This document shows, one piece after another, positions 37,640 through 64,000 of a stretch of DNA of 64,000 nt (positions are counted from its first letter, which is position 1; each line of letters opens with the position of its first letter). A model generated the notes under the pieces. The model was not told where the DNA came from, did not search any database, and was given only the letters and a program-made list of their open reading frames with translations. Position numbers and translations under genes: made by a program. The DNA lies in the NCBI RefSeq assembly GCF_037042905.1, contig NC_087259.1:26004001-26068000 (forward strand), given 5' to 3'. The DNA is from Lytechinus pictus (Eukaryota; Echinodermata; Echinoidea; Temnopleuroida; Toxopneustidae).

Positions 37640-38035
37640 TAGCAATGATCATACAATAATAATGACATTGATAATTAAATCAAGAGAATAATAGGAATGA
37701 TAAAAATAATAGTGATTATAATGATAAGAAGGGAAAAAATGATAATAGTAATAATGATAATAATAATTATATCAATTCAATTCAATTCAATTCAATTCTG
37801 GTTTTATTGTGAAAATGGTACATGACAAAAGTCCGAAGACTCATATTATCATATTTACAAAGTAAAAATGTACATGTATATTATTAAAAGATCAATAATA
37901 AGAATAGTAAAAATGATAATAATTATATCAATGATAAGAATAGTAATAATAATAATACTAATAGTAATAATAATATTAACAATAATAATATTAATAATGA
38001 TAATAATAATTACTTTATTTCATAGATGCTACATA
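37640..38035 (+). repeat. AT-rich microsatellite cluster with (AATTC)n
   Basis: Imperfect ATA/AAT and GATAAT repeats with a short (TTCAA)n block at 37773-37798, upstream of the single-SOUL start exon, in its 5' UTR intron. Confidence 0.8.
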
Positions 38036-38189
38036 TCATGATAGTTGTATATCTTTTATCATTCCTACGACCAGATTCAATTCAGACAAAACAGAAAAAG
38101 CATTAATCTACGTAAGAAAATCAGTCCTTATATAATTAGAAAGAAGCAGAAGATCAAATAAATTGATTAAGTTTCTTACCATAAACTTC

Positions 38190-39820
38190 GTGTGTCACCA
38201 GAGTAAAGTGTTGTCTTTCAAAGAACCAATGTAGAGGCGTAAAAGAATATTATTTCTTTAGGAAAACTTTCCATACGAGGGCAGAGCGAAGTTTTCTGTG
38301 TGCAAATATCAAACTTGTTGAACGTCCACCAAACGATACAAACATTAGTGATTCTGAGGATCATTGAACAAAGATTCGTCGTTTAAAAATCAAAATATAC
38401 CACGTATTCTCCTTGTTTTATCTCGAGATGATGGATGACATCGCGTGCTGAACTGTGATTGGTCACTTATTCAATTTATGGGTGTGTCTTAGAAGTGGGG
38501 ATCTAATCATTTAGAAACATCTATTCTTTGTATTGTTGTTGGCGGTTGAAGGTTGTGATTGGTCATCTAATGAAACTGTGGGCGTGGCTTGCGGCACCGT
38601 CGCGTCATTCTGTTTACTTTCTCTCCGGAAAATTCGGGATACAGGTAGGAAAAAATACTTTATTTTTCTTGTAGCGTTCGAGAAATCCAAATCCGGGTGC
38701 AACTCTTTACACGTGTACTTCAACTTTTGAACTTTCAGTGGAATGCGTGAAAAGAGCCCCTAAAATGACATTTGGAAGGGCGTTGACACTACCAAGGAGT
38801 TGGGATAGACTCGCTGGCACTATTCCTCTACCGTATCCATCAAGTTTGAGTGAACTCTGCCCTTTCATTCCATTTCAAAATTCAAGTATCAATTAATCTA
38901 TCATTTAAAGTAAGCATAAGTGTGTGTTCATATATATCTAATAATACAACTGAAAATTAAACACCTTAATATCCATAAATATTCAATATCCAGCCTACAT
39001 ATCTTTTTTGTTCACTTAAAATGAAAAGGGGTAGAAAAAGTTATTATGTTTCTGCTTAAAAAAAAAAAAAAAACATCAGCAAAAGTCACTTTCGTTTGAA
39101 ATTACCTGCTCTTCGTTAACTACTTCAAACTAAGATTCCGGGCAATCCATAAAAATGGGGTGTTTTGGAATTCGTATTCCTTCTCCCTTCACCTCCTTCT
39201 GTATTTTCCCTTCAGAGTCTGCCCCCACATACATCAAATGCCGAATCTTAGCCTCTCGGTGAACTTAAAAACATACTTCCCTCAAGGTTTATGTCATTCT
39301 ATCATGAGGGATTGCAAAAGATCATCTCATGAAACTGAGAGGACTTGCCCCTCTCCGAACTTTTTAATCCCTGAATTACTAGTTCAAGAACAAGTCACAA
39401 ACAAATCTCGCACGTACGTCATTCTTAGAAGGAAGACCTTCCAAAAACCATCCCCAGATGAGTGTTTTTTTCTCTCTTCATCTCATTTTCCTGACATTGT
39501 CATTCCGAGAGAATATTCGAACAACAAGTTCATTCTCCGAACCTTTCTCCTGATCATTCCTTAGCCGATAATAGATGCGGACATTCAGCAGTACAATGCC
39601 TGATCACATAACGAAAATTTCCCTTTTTATTGTGAATTGTTTCCACAATAATACAAATTATGGAAGGTTTTTGATGAAATATAATCCACTAGTAAAGTTT
39701 TTTCCAAAAATATTGAACCTGATATTTCATTTCCCAGCAATGCTATTTCATTTTCAAGGGGTGTTATTCATCACCACGCATTGATCGTGCTGCATACTAC
39801 TATTACATTATTTATCTAAT
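38190..39820. other. Intergenic upstream of the single-SOUL gene
   Basis: Probably holds the single-SOUL promoter close above 38180, but I see no clear TATA box. No coding gene is supported; the + strand open frame at 39160-39564 has low-complexity composition and no splice context. Confidence 0.4.
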
Positions 39821-41749
39821 ACCATCATCCTCCATCTACTACCATCATACTCCATCTACTACCATCATCCTCCATTTACTACCATCATCCTCCATCTACT
39901 ACCATCATCCTCCATCTACTACCATCATACTCCATCTACTACCATCATCCTCCATCTACTACCATCATACTCCATCTACTACCATCATCCTCCATTTACT
40001 ACCATCATCCTCCATCTACTACCATCATCCTCCATTTACTACCATCATCCTCCATCTACTACCATCATCCTCCATCTACTACCATCATACTCCATCTACT
40101 ACCATCATACTCCATCTACTACCATCATACTCCATCTACTACCATCATACTCCATCTACTACCATCATACTCCATCTACTACCATCATCCTCCATCTACT
40201 ACCATCATACTCCATCTACTACCATCATACTCCATCTACTACCATCATCCTCCATCTACTACCATCATACTCCATCTACTACCATCATCCTCCATTTACT
40301 ACCATCATACTCCATCTACTACCATCATACTCCATCTACTAGTACCATCATCCTCCATCTACTACCATCATACTCCATCTACTACCATCATCCTCCATCT
40401 ACTACCATCATACTCCATCTACTACCATCATCCTCCATCTACTACCATCATCCTCCATCTACTACCATCATACTCCATCTACTACCATCATACTCCATCT
40501 ACTACCATTATCCCCCATCTACTACCATCATCCTCCATCTACTACCATCATACTCCATCTACTACCACCATCCTCCATCTACTACCATCATACTCCATCT
40601 ACTACCATCATCCTCCATCTACTACCATCATCCTCCATCTACTACCATCATACTCCATCTACTACCATCATACTCCATCTACTACCATTATCCCCCATCT
40701 ACTACCATCATCCTCCATCTACTACCATCATCCTCCATCTACTACCATCATCCTCCATCTACTACCATCATACTCCATCTACTACCATCATACTCCATCT
40801 ACTACCATCATACTCCATCTACTACCATCATACTCCATCTACTACCATCATACTCCATCTACTACCATCATACTCCATTTACTACCATCATCCCCCATCT
40901 ACTACCATCATACTCCATCTACTACCATCATACTCCATCTACTACCATCATCCTCCATCTACTACCATCATACTCCATCTACTACCATCATACTCCATCT
41001 ACTACCATCATCCTCCATCTACTACCATCATACTCCATCTACTACCATCATCCTCCATTTACTACCATCATCCTCCATCTACTACCATCATACTCCATCT
41101 ACTAGTACCATCATCCTCCATCTACTACCATCATACTCCATCTACTACCATCATACTCCATCTACTAGTACCATCATCCTCTATCTACTACCATCATACT
41201 CCATCTACTACCATCATACTCCATCTACTACCATCATACTCCATCTACTACCATCATCCTCCATCTACTACCATCATCCTCTATCTACTACCATCATACT
41301 CCATCTACTACCATTATCCTCCATCTACTACCATCATCCTCCATGTACTACCATCATCCTCCATCTACTACCATCATCCCCCATCTACTACCATCATACT
41401 CCATCTACTACCATCATACTCCATCTACTACCATCATCCTCCATCTACTACCATCATACTCCATCTACTACCATCATCCTCCATCTACTACCATCATACT
41501 CCATCTACTACCATCATCCTCCATTTACTACCATCATACTCCATCTACTACCATCATCCTCCATCTACTACCATCATCCTCCATCTACTACCATCATCCT
41601 CCATTTACTACCATCATACTCCATCTACTACCATCATCGTCCATCTACTACTATCATACTCCATCTAATACCATCATCCTCTATCTACTACCATCATACT
41701 CCATCTACTACCATCATCGTCCATCTAATACCATCATCCTCCCTCTACT
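39821..41749 (+). repeat. Minisatellite: 96 units of 20 bp, nearly G-free
   Basis: Unit ACCATCATMCTCCATCTACT (M is A or C). Segments 39821-40340 (26 units), 40344-41103 (38), 41107-41166 (3) and 41170-41749 (29) are in perfect 20-bp register, split by three identical AGT insertions. Most units differ only at the A/C position. Two marker units with ATTATCCCCC lie 180 bp apart (40505 and 40685), hinting at a 9-unit duplication. The + strand has almost no G. Open frames (YYHH-PST-like peptides) are repeat translations. Confidence 0.97.
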
Positions 41750-44165
41750 ACCAACCATCTTGATTACTAAATATAACAGGAAAAAAGAAGAAACAAATTA
41801 GTATATGAATGCATGATTAAGATTTATTTCAGTCAATATACATGTATGTTACCAATTGGTAAATACATTGTTGTACATTTTTCCTCTTCCATGCAACATA
41901 ATTCCTTTCAAAGACAACTAAAATCAATTCAACGTAATTGAATAAAGCTTTGGTAGACGTTCAATAACATTAATTATATTCAAGATTAATCTAAAATTTC
42001 AATTTACTTTTGAAGTTTCTTTTGATCCTCTGATTCTTTGTGAAAATTTAAATGTCCAATTAAGGAATTTTACAAAAGCAATGATTGAAAAGTATTATAT
42101 CCGAAATTCTTCTGACCATTCCTTCTTTCATCCTAAATAGAGAAAAAAATAAGCAGCTATTTTCGTGAATCAATTTTCATGTAAAACCACAAAATACATC
42201 CATATAAATATGTTTTCATTTCATAACATTCATATTGCAGGCATAATTGGAATAGTGAAAACTTTTTGGGAGGAAACTAAAGTTAGGCTTTAAAGAAAAG
42301 AATAAAATAACCTGATTTTTTTCTCTCCAAAATGTAAATTAGACAGAATTTTACACTACAGTGGGATTTCAATTATATGATATAGTCATTGCTTCATTTT
42401 CACTCATTGGGAGTTACCAAGCTATGATTGCTTGTGTTTTTAAACAATACAATACAATATTGCAAAACACTATTTATTTTTTCTTCAAGGGTGTGTGGCA
42501 TATACTCTAACAATTATTGTCTTTCGACCTGTATATAAATATAGAAAGATAAAAGAAGCTTTGCTGCTCAGCGAATGGTTTAACATGGTTCATCAAATAA
42601 ATATGACTGATAGAAATCAATAGAACGACATTTGAAAGGCCATGACATATTAAACAATTACATTGAAAGGCAGTATATTTAAAAAGAAGCAAGAGATATA
42701 TATTTTTGATGTTGAAAAAATAAAGGATTATAATGAAAACATCAATACATAACTATCCATGTAGAATTACATGTGGAAATTTTGAGAAAATACATTTATA
42801 GGCAATTTTTAAAGACTTTTAGACCAAATTCAAAACATACCGTATTTGTGTATCATTGTGCAGGAATTACTGTTTGCGAGACAATGTCATGCCAAAAGTG
42901 GATAATATTTTGTTTGATTTGTATAGGAAGTAAATGAGAGTTTGCTTCAGTCTTGAAATCACAAAAGGGTGTGATGACTATGTTAGTATTCCAATTGGTT
43001 TATCCAATTCATTTATAGTTAATTTGGGTTGTTAAATCGTCTGAAATAATATCAATTGAAGACAAAACTAATAAGAAATTAAGAAAAACAAAGAAATATA
43101 AAACACTTTCACAATTTTCATGTTAAAATCCTATTAAAATGTTATCAAAACAAGACCTACAAATGAACTACATAAAATCTGAAGTGAATAAGGGGGTTTG
43201 TTCTTTTTATACCTTACGCATATGACACCATTATCTCATAGCGCCCTCACTCAGAGGACATAGGAATATGTGTAAACGGAGTTGTCAGAAATGCACCAGC
43301 TGCAGATCACCAGCGCATACAAGGCAATGGCTACAGCCTCTAAGATGGCAGCGCGATGACGTCAATGCATAAGGTTTATTCGCAAATGTGGTCCATGAAA
43401 AAATATGCTATTAATTAATTCACATGAATTAAAAAAATATCATTGTTTATAAAAATATATATCATAGAGGCTTGAAGTCTGGGTTTTAAGGAACAACATC
43501 CCAGATAAGAGGAGCGACCGTCTCCTTAGTACCCCAAACTTGAAAAGGGTTAGGTAAAATACCCAAATCATCAGAAAAAAACACAATAAATACAAGTTAC
43601 AAATATGTGTCATTGCATCTGAAAGTAACAAAATTCAAATGAAAAGATCATTGAACATCTTGAATTGCAAAAAGGGTAAATACGCAATAAAAAACAATGA
43701 CAGATGATCAAATAATATTAAGATCAAACTGTAGTTTGGAGTCATTCATCACATGTAGAACCTAAAAAGGCTCAGCCCATGAGCCACATGTCTAAGATAA
43801 CTTCAGCTTGGGGTCTATGGAAAACGTGGACTTTATTGAAGTAAATCGTGAACAGGTTTGAATGAAATGGAATAACAAACATTGATCAGAACAAAGAACA
43901 TACCATATTTCTCTGCCATTTATATGGTACTCAACATTATAAATCTGTTACAAGTTCGGTAAGTACAAGTATGACTGCAAACAGTGAGTACCATCATCCA
44001 TCGACTACCGAAAACTGCCATTCCCATAGACTTTGCACAGGAACCGCTCATTAGCAGGAGAAAATATGTTAAAGAATATTTTATTGCAAGTACCAACAAA
44101 TATACCTTTATATAAAAGATTATCTATATTTGTATGCGCTGCTTGATATGTCACATCGGTCCATC
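41750..44165. other. Intergenic / ALAD 3' side, no gene seen
   Basis: AT-rich stretch downstream of the ALAD stop codon, with minus-strand AATAAA near 43378 as one candidate poly(A) signal. No exon or RNA gene is supported. Confidence 0.4.
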
Positions 44166-58900
<14,735 letters not shown>

Positions 58901-59078
58901 CCCTTCTTCAAAGCCAAAGAAATAATTGTTTGCAGAAGTCTTAAGTCGCCTTTTCTTGGCCTAAAAAACATAAAAACAAATAAATTCAAAACTTATGACT
59001 ATATGGTAAAGCTCATGAAAAATATTCTGGGATAACTTTATAGACCATGGTTTCAGTCAGGTTTGAATATAGTAGATC

Positions 59079-59248
59079 CTGGACTCTTTTTATGAAGTTT
59101 TTATATTCCCCGAAAACAGCTGCTATTCTCAATGTACGCCAGGGCGGAGAGGTTCTCGGGATCGCGCCATCACTCGACTTGAAGCGTACTGTGAGTTTAG
59201 CAGCCGTTTTCGGGGAATATAAAAACTTCACAAAAAAGAGTCCAGAAT
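59079..59248. mobile_element. Foldback MITE just upstream of ALAD
   Basis: Arms of about 45 bp: GGACTCTTTTTATGAAG ... CCCCGAAAACAGCTGCT at the left, and AGCAGCCGTTTTCGGGG ... AAAAAAGAGTCC at the right, reverse complements with few mismatches. The centre is GC-rich. It begins 179 bp upstream of the ALAD start codon, so it may lie in the 5' UTR or promoter. Confidence 0.8.
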
Positions 59249-60176
59249 CTAGACTAGTTTAACGATGGATAACTGCTTGTCAGATTTCACAAATGTCACT
59301 AATCAAAACTTAAAAAAAAAAGGTTGCTCTTTGATGAAATAAAAAAAAAATCTTCATCAACATTTCTCTAAGTCATTTCCTGTGTAAATTACACCAACCT
59401 GGCATCAAGTTGGGCATCTCCTTATAAAAGATATCAACATGAGGGTTGAAAAAGGGATTGTTATGTCACTGTGATATACTCAGCACCTGGTACAATGTAA
59501 GGGTTTAATGCAAGTAATATGATAGTAAATGTTAATACTTCGTTCATTTTTAACCTTTTAGTTAATGAATATAACCCTCCCCCCCCCCCTAGTGATAATA
59601 CTGTCACCCTACCAGACTCAAAAGAAAGCAAATTGAAATCATTTATTAACAAATCCAGTATCTATGTCAACCAAGACTGCATGAGCCATATGGTGTTTTT
59701 TTAATGAGTTTTATCTGCAATGCACATTTTAACAAAAGATAATCTCAAAAACAAATACATGATTTTAAACACCATGTTTGGTTGAGGTAATATGCCACAG
59801 ATATAAATCAAGCAAAAACTTAGATCATTACATTATACTCTTTCATAGTAACAATAATATTCCACTTTTTCTATGGACACTGGATCAATTTAATTTAAGA
59901 AATATATAGCGTTTTCTGTTTGTTCTTCTAAAGTTCTGTAGGCCTGATAAATTGTATACGAATGACTTGAAAAGAAGAAAATAGTTTGCTATGTTTACAT
60001 GAGAAAATAAAATTTTTGCTGCATATGTATTCACCAAATGAAAATGTTCTCTTTCCAATGTTCCAAAGCAAATTTCCAAACTACAATGTAGATGCATAAT
60101 AAAATGCATCGTACAATCCCCAAGTTTGATAACATTGGCTTTTAATCCAGACATAGGCCTATGTATGCATTTTTTT

Positions 60177-60806
60177 AAGGGATACTCCAGGCTGGAGATA
60201 TTTATATATTATATCTCAAAAACAAAGGAAAATTAACAGAGCAAAATGCTGAAAATTTGATCAAGATTGGATAACAAGTAACAAAGTTATTAAATTTTAA
60301 AGTTTTGCATTATTCCGGTGAAACAGTTCTAGGCATGTCTTCATGAATATTCATTAGGTGGGCTGATGATGGCATATCCCAACTTGTTCTTTTGTATTTC
60401 ATTACATGTATATGAAATTAGGTTTATTCAAATTTTTTCTACCAAGAACTAAAACAATTTGATTGACAACTGATTAAGTGCATTCGTTATTTATTGCCGC
60501 AACTTATTTCATCATAATTTAATGGAGACACATCATTTACACATGCATGAAAAAATGAAACAATTATGATTTCATGCAATAACATAAGAAAAAGGATTTG
60601 CGGATATGACATCATCAGCCCACCTAATGAATATTCATGATGAAAACACACACTGTTTTCACAAATTATTGATAAACTTCACTTTGTTACACTGTATAAG
60701 ATTTGTTATTCGATTTTTGATATTTTCAGCATTTTGCTCTGTGAATTTTACTACATGTGTATATTTTTTAAATATACATATTTTTAGCCCAGACCATCCC
60801 TTCAAG
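60177..60806. mobile_element. Long-inverted-repeat non-autonomous element (about 630 bp)
   Basis: The left end AGGGATACTCCAGGCT and, about 600 bp on, the complement of AGGGATGGTCTGGGCT. Both arms continue with AACAGAGCAAAATGCTGAAAA-like sequence (left) and its complement (right). A second inverted pair, ATGAATATTCATTAGGTGG, occurs at about 60342 and its complement near 60622. No coding frame. Confidence 0.78.
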
Positions 60807-61416
60807 TTCTGTTTGTTGGGTTCAAGATAAATGGTTTTAAAGTTGTCTGCATATTGGCTTATTTTTATTTCTGTATGATCATATATTTCTAAACCATGGT
60901 ATGGATATCTTGATTTTCTTGAACTAAACCACCTAAAATTTCAAGAACTAATATAAAGAGATATGGTGACAGTGGATACTCCACAGTGTATTTCAAAATT
61001 ATCTAATGAGTATCCATTATTTATTACACATCCTTCAATATTATTGTGCTTAATGATCACTAACCAATTTAAATGTTCTTTTTAATATCCTATAATCTAT
61101 ATGGAGTCCCAATCAAAATTAATTTGTGACCAATGGCACTTTGTAAATGTAACTGGTATTTTATTCTGAACTACCAAACAAAACCTTTGTGTTCAGTTCA
61201 GTTCGGTCTGGTTTGTTGGTGCCAAGTTCGGCAAACTTCTGTTCGGTTCGGCAATTCGGCTACAGCAATACTCTGACCAAATTGAACAATTGATCTTTTT
61301 ATAAAAATTCATGCAGCGGACATGCCACTCATGAAAGAAAGTTGAATACCACTCCAAGTCATTCACATGCATGATGAAGCAGGTAAAAAATTATTGATAA
61401 AGCATTAAATTGTAGA

Positions 61417-62271
61417 TTATATCAGCATAGTCACCATTGGCATTGTGGGAGAAGGAGATGCTGATCGGACTCTGTTCTTCACTCTTGGTCCAAGGCTTTG
61501 AGCCATGTCATCAATAGGTGCCCTCTTTGTCTTTGAAGACTTTGAGTTTGAAGGTATCATCAATGGATTGTTGTTGGAAGCACTAGATGAGTATCTGGTT
61601 CGTATACCATCGCGTGGAGCATGGCTGTCGTGGTTTGAGATGGAAGTACAGATAGGTCTACTGTCATTTTTTGTTGACTTCTCCTCATGTACCTCCGGCT
61701 CCGACATTACACCTTTATTAATATTATCATCCTTTTTTGCCTTTGCTCTATGTAATCTGTTGTGAGGGCAACTGTGCTGGTGTAAGCCTCGAGTGCCATC
61801 ACGTGATAAATATTTAATAAGGGTGCGGCACTCGACACATGCTGTATATTGCTGTTTTTTACCATCAACAAAGATTTGGACAAACCTGTCAAAAACAGGA
61901 ATTTTCTTATTGGTGAATGGTTCAAACGAGACACGAGAGTCATTGACATTTTCTACCATACATTGAAGTTCTTTCTTGTTATAAATTCGAGTCTCCATGT
62001 CATTCTTGTCTTCATTCAATCCTCTTTTAAGCATCCATGTTGGAACACCACTATCATGATTATCGTCGAGTCCAAGTTCGCCAGCTGTTACGTCGCCCTC
62101 CGGGTAGCGGGTTTCGTAGTCCTCCTCCGCCGAACCTTCCCCGCCGGTCGAGGCAGAGCGGTCGTCTCTCTCATCAAGCCCAAGCTCATCCGAAGATTCA
62201 ACTTCTACCTTCACCACATTCAAAAGCCCATCATCGAAATGCGAAGAATGATCATCCAAATATGCACACAT
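61417..62271 (-). CDS. BED-like zinc-finger protein, unknown function
   Basis: A 284-residue single open exon; the first in-frame ATG is at 62271-62269, with an in-frame stop upstream near 62325. The N-terminal third is acidic. A BED-like C-x2-C ... H-x3-C finger sits at about residues 126-170 (VFDRFVQIF, CVECRTLIKYLS, GLHQHSC). A basic Ser/Asn-rich tail ends in a possible nuclear signal (KTKRAP, RVKNRVR). Such fingers head hAT-type transposases and genes derived from them. No transposase core follows, so it is either a host gene with a captured DNA-binding domain or a truncated transposon protein. It is divergently oriented to TYW3. Confidence 0.7.
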   Translation of the reverse strand: MCAYLDDHSSHFDDGLLNVVKVEVESSDELGLDERDDRSASTGGEGSAEEDYETRYPEGDVTAGELGLDDNHDSGVPTWMLKRGLNEDKNDMETRIYNKKELQCMVENVNDSRVSFEPFTNKKIPVFDRFVQIFVDGKKQQYTACVECRTLIKYLSRDGTRGLHQHSCPHNRLHRAKAKKDDNINKGVMSEPEVHEEKSTKNDSRPICTSISNHDSHAPRDGIRTRYSSSASNNNPLMIPSNSKSSKTKRAPIDDMAQSLGPRVKNRVRSASPSPTMPMVTMLI

Positions 62272-62529
62272 TATCAAGCACTTATAACTAAACTTGTCTA
62301 TAGCTACGTAGAACTTTGAATGGTTTTACAAAAGCTGAATTCGAAAGGATATCATTGAGACTCACCGGGAGGATTGTTTCCGTATTCGCGAAAAGAATCG
62401 CGTGTCGTTTATGAAACGCCGCTCGAGAAATTATTTTTTATTTATTTGCGCAAAGACAAAGATATATGTGCCGTCATCCCATTCAGGCACCTGTCCCGAA
62501 TGAGAAACGTGAATTGAATTACTCTCGGT

Positions 62530-63075
62530 ATTACCCCGGGGGGGGGGGGGGCACTCGACCAAAAAAGTGGTAGGGGTGTGCCGCGGGCGAGACAAAAAAC
62601 GGGGGCCTTGGAGCGGGCTTATTGTAAAAAGGAGGGTCCTCGGAACGGGCTTCGGAACTACAATTTTGTGAAAACGGGGGTCCTTGGAACGGATCGCCAG
62701 CGTGCGAGTACGTGCGTATGCACCCCTATGGAACGGGCATGCGTGCATGATGCAGCTAGCGCGGCCTCCGCCGTGTGCGCTAGCGCAGAGACGATGGTCG
62801 GACAGCGCTCGGCGGCCGCTTTTCACCAAAATTGCAGCAGATCAATGCGACCGGAACGGCGTAACGAAAAATATGCAAAGCTTTGGAGCGGATTTCTTTT
62901 TTTCTTTTTTTCGATAAGAACAAAGTGCTATGCCTAGGAGCGGCTTTCTTTGTTTTTTGTCTCAATAAGACAAAAATGCTATGCCTTGGAACGGAAATTT
63001 GGGTGTAAAAATGGGGGTCCCCTCCGACACACTGTGCATTATATACTGAGTGCCCCCCCCCCGGGGGTATTACTC
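62530..63075. mobile_element. G/C-tract foldback element, 545 bp
   Basis: Left end ATTACCCCGG plus a G run plus CACTCG; right end GAGTGC plus a C run plus CGGGGGTATTACT, reverse complements. Inside, units like CCTTGGAGCGGG and CCTTGGAACGG recur. Open frames at 62431-62965 are read-throughs of this element. It fills much of the gap between the BED-like gene and TYW3. Confidence 0.82.
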
Positions 63076-63667
63076 TGTAGGGGAGACCGCGGGGACAATT
63101 GTAACAAAATTTTCCAAATTTGACTTATCAACCTAAATACCTGCTCAATTAAAGCGAAATATATAAGCCATATCTTGGCTTGACATTTTAGGTTTGGATG
63201 AATTAAGCTCAATTAAAAGCTATTATCAAAACAAGAGGTCAAGTGTACGTTACAATTGCCCCATCCCACACACCTACGGGCCAATTTTAACACATGAAAT
63301 TGTAACATTTTGTTTTTCTTCATCAAATTTTATGCATTTGACAGATCCAGGCTCTTTAACATTAAAAAACATGACATTAGCCCCATATAAAAACACTCGA
63401 CAATGCTTGACTCAGATACATTTTATTTTCAACTAGCTATATGGGATCGTACATTCTGACTTTTTAAAGGGTGTTGTGGCTTCACGTATCACCCTAACTG
63501 TATAGAACTATACATAAATTTCTATTCGGGTTCTGTAAATGACATGTTATGAGCACACTGTTCCCCCCTCTATATTAATAGGCAGTTCACTGCTGCAGCA
63601 AATACGTCAAATAAGAAATTGGTAATATTTTTAGCCCATCACTGGCGTTCCATACTAATCGGATCCA

Positions 63668-63829
63668 ATGGCATTTTCGAGAGCAAAGAAAAGTCGCCTC
63701 AAAGGCACGGATTTCAGTCGAAAAGGTGAAATAGATCAATTCATAGTGAGCCTTGTGGACAAAATAAACAAATGTGATAATTATTTTACAACAAGTTCTT
63801 GTTCGGGGAGGATAATCTTGTTCTCAGAG
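63668..63829 (+). CDS. TYW3: TYW3, first coding exon (rest off window)
   Basis: Encodes the first 54 residues of the tRNA wybutosine-synthesising protein 3, an AdoMet-dependent methyltransferase that methylates the tricyclic intermediate at G37 of tRNA-Phe. The exon has the family signature DFSRKGEIDQFIV and YFTTSSCSGRIILF, which lies at the N-terminus in animals. The start ATG is at 63668-63670 and the exon ends in phase 0 at 63829 with donor GTGAGT. The catalytic rest must lie beyond base 64000. Only a short upstream gap (to the foldback ending near 63075) is available for its promoter. Confidence 0.9.
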
Positions 63830-64000
63830 GTGAGTATTTTTTCATTTTCTTTATCAGTCCCATGTACCGTTATTTATGTCTTGTATTCTACCAAACTAAA
63901 TGCAAACGGAAACCATTCCAGAGTCCAGACTTTGATAGAGATCACTTGCTCAATGCAACCATCCACTTGTTCACTGCAACCATCCTGCCTGTTGGGAATA

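Larger units (their letters stand above)
58901..61416. other. Intergenic between ALAD and the zinc-finger gene
   Basis: Apart from the two foldback elements listed, AT-rich sequence without a supported gene. It presumably includes the ALAD promoter and the 3' UTR of the zinc-finger gene; no precise site can be called. Confidence 0.4.

Noticed and set aside
39160-39564. A 134-codon + strand frame
   Set aside because: No recognisable domain, no splice or start context, low-complexity composition; chance frame.
39821-41749. CRISPR-like array
   Set aside because: Units are contiguous 20-bp repeats with no unique spacers, and the context is an animal genome.
41343-41801. A 152-codon + strand open frame with a repetitive YYHH-PST-like peptide
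   Set aside because: It is a translation of the 20-bp minisatellite. Any indel-free G-free repeat with this unit stays open; there is no start context or splice support.
62431-62965. Several overlapping open frames of 60-132 codons
   Set aside because: All lie in the G/C-capped foldback element and overlap each other on both strands without family motifs.

Overview
The window is AT-rich animal DNA. It has short exons with canonical GT-AG introns, many foldback elements and microsatellites, and tRNA-derived SINE copies. The gene content (fibrillar collagen, an intronless rhodopsin-type GPCR, secreted SOUL proteins, ALAD, TYW3) and the style of the repeats suggest a marine deuterostome, most likely an echinoderm such as a sea urchin. 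That assignment is inference.

Layout. (1) 280-9483 (+): the last 12 coding exons of a fibrillar collagen, from Gly-X-Y exons to a complete C-propeptide; the 5' part lies off the window. (2) 9484-15445: 3' UTR and repeats, including a 1.2-kb inverted pair of elements carrying nuclear-receptor-like half-sites. (3) 15446-16480 (-): a single-exon orphan GPCR. (4) 19705-28206 (-): a ten-exon gene for a secreted protein with two SOUL domains. (5) 32586-37561 (-): a five-coding-exon gene for a secreted protein with one SOUL domain. Shared intron phases show that the two SOUL genes are related. (6) 39821-41749: a minisatellite of exactly 96 units of 20 bp, almost free of G on the + strand. (7) 44166-58900 (-): a complete nine-exon ALAD gene (336 residues). 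Its 7.3-kb first intron holds a 5,985-bp tyrosine-recombinase retrotransposon with split direct repeats (PAT/Ngaro-type layout) on the opposite strand. (8) 61417-62271 (-): a BED-like zinc-finger protein. (9) 63668-63829 (+): the first coding exon of TYW3; the rest is off the window.

The genes do not form one pathway. Two links are worth noting: ALAD is a haem-biosynthesis enzyme, and the SOUL family is named for haem/porphyrin binding, so the neighbourhood has a porphyrin flavour, possibly by chance. The exon models were built by hand from reading frame, splice sites and intron phase. For collagen (from exon 280), both SOUL genes and ALAD, all phases join without a break.
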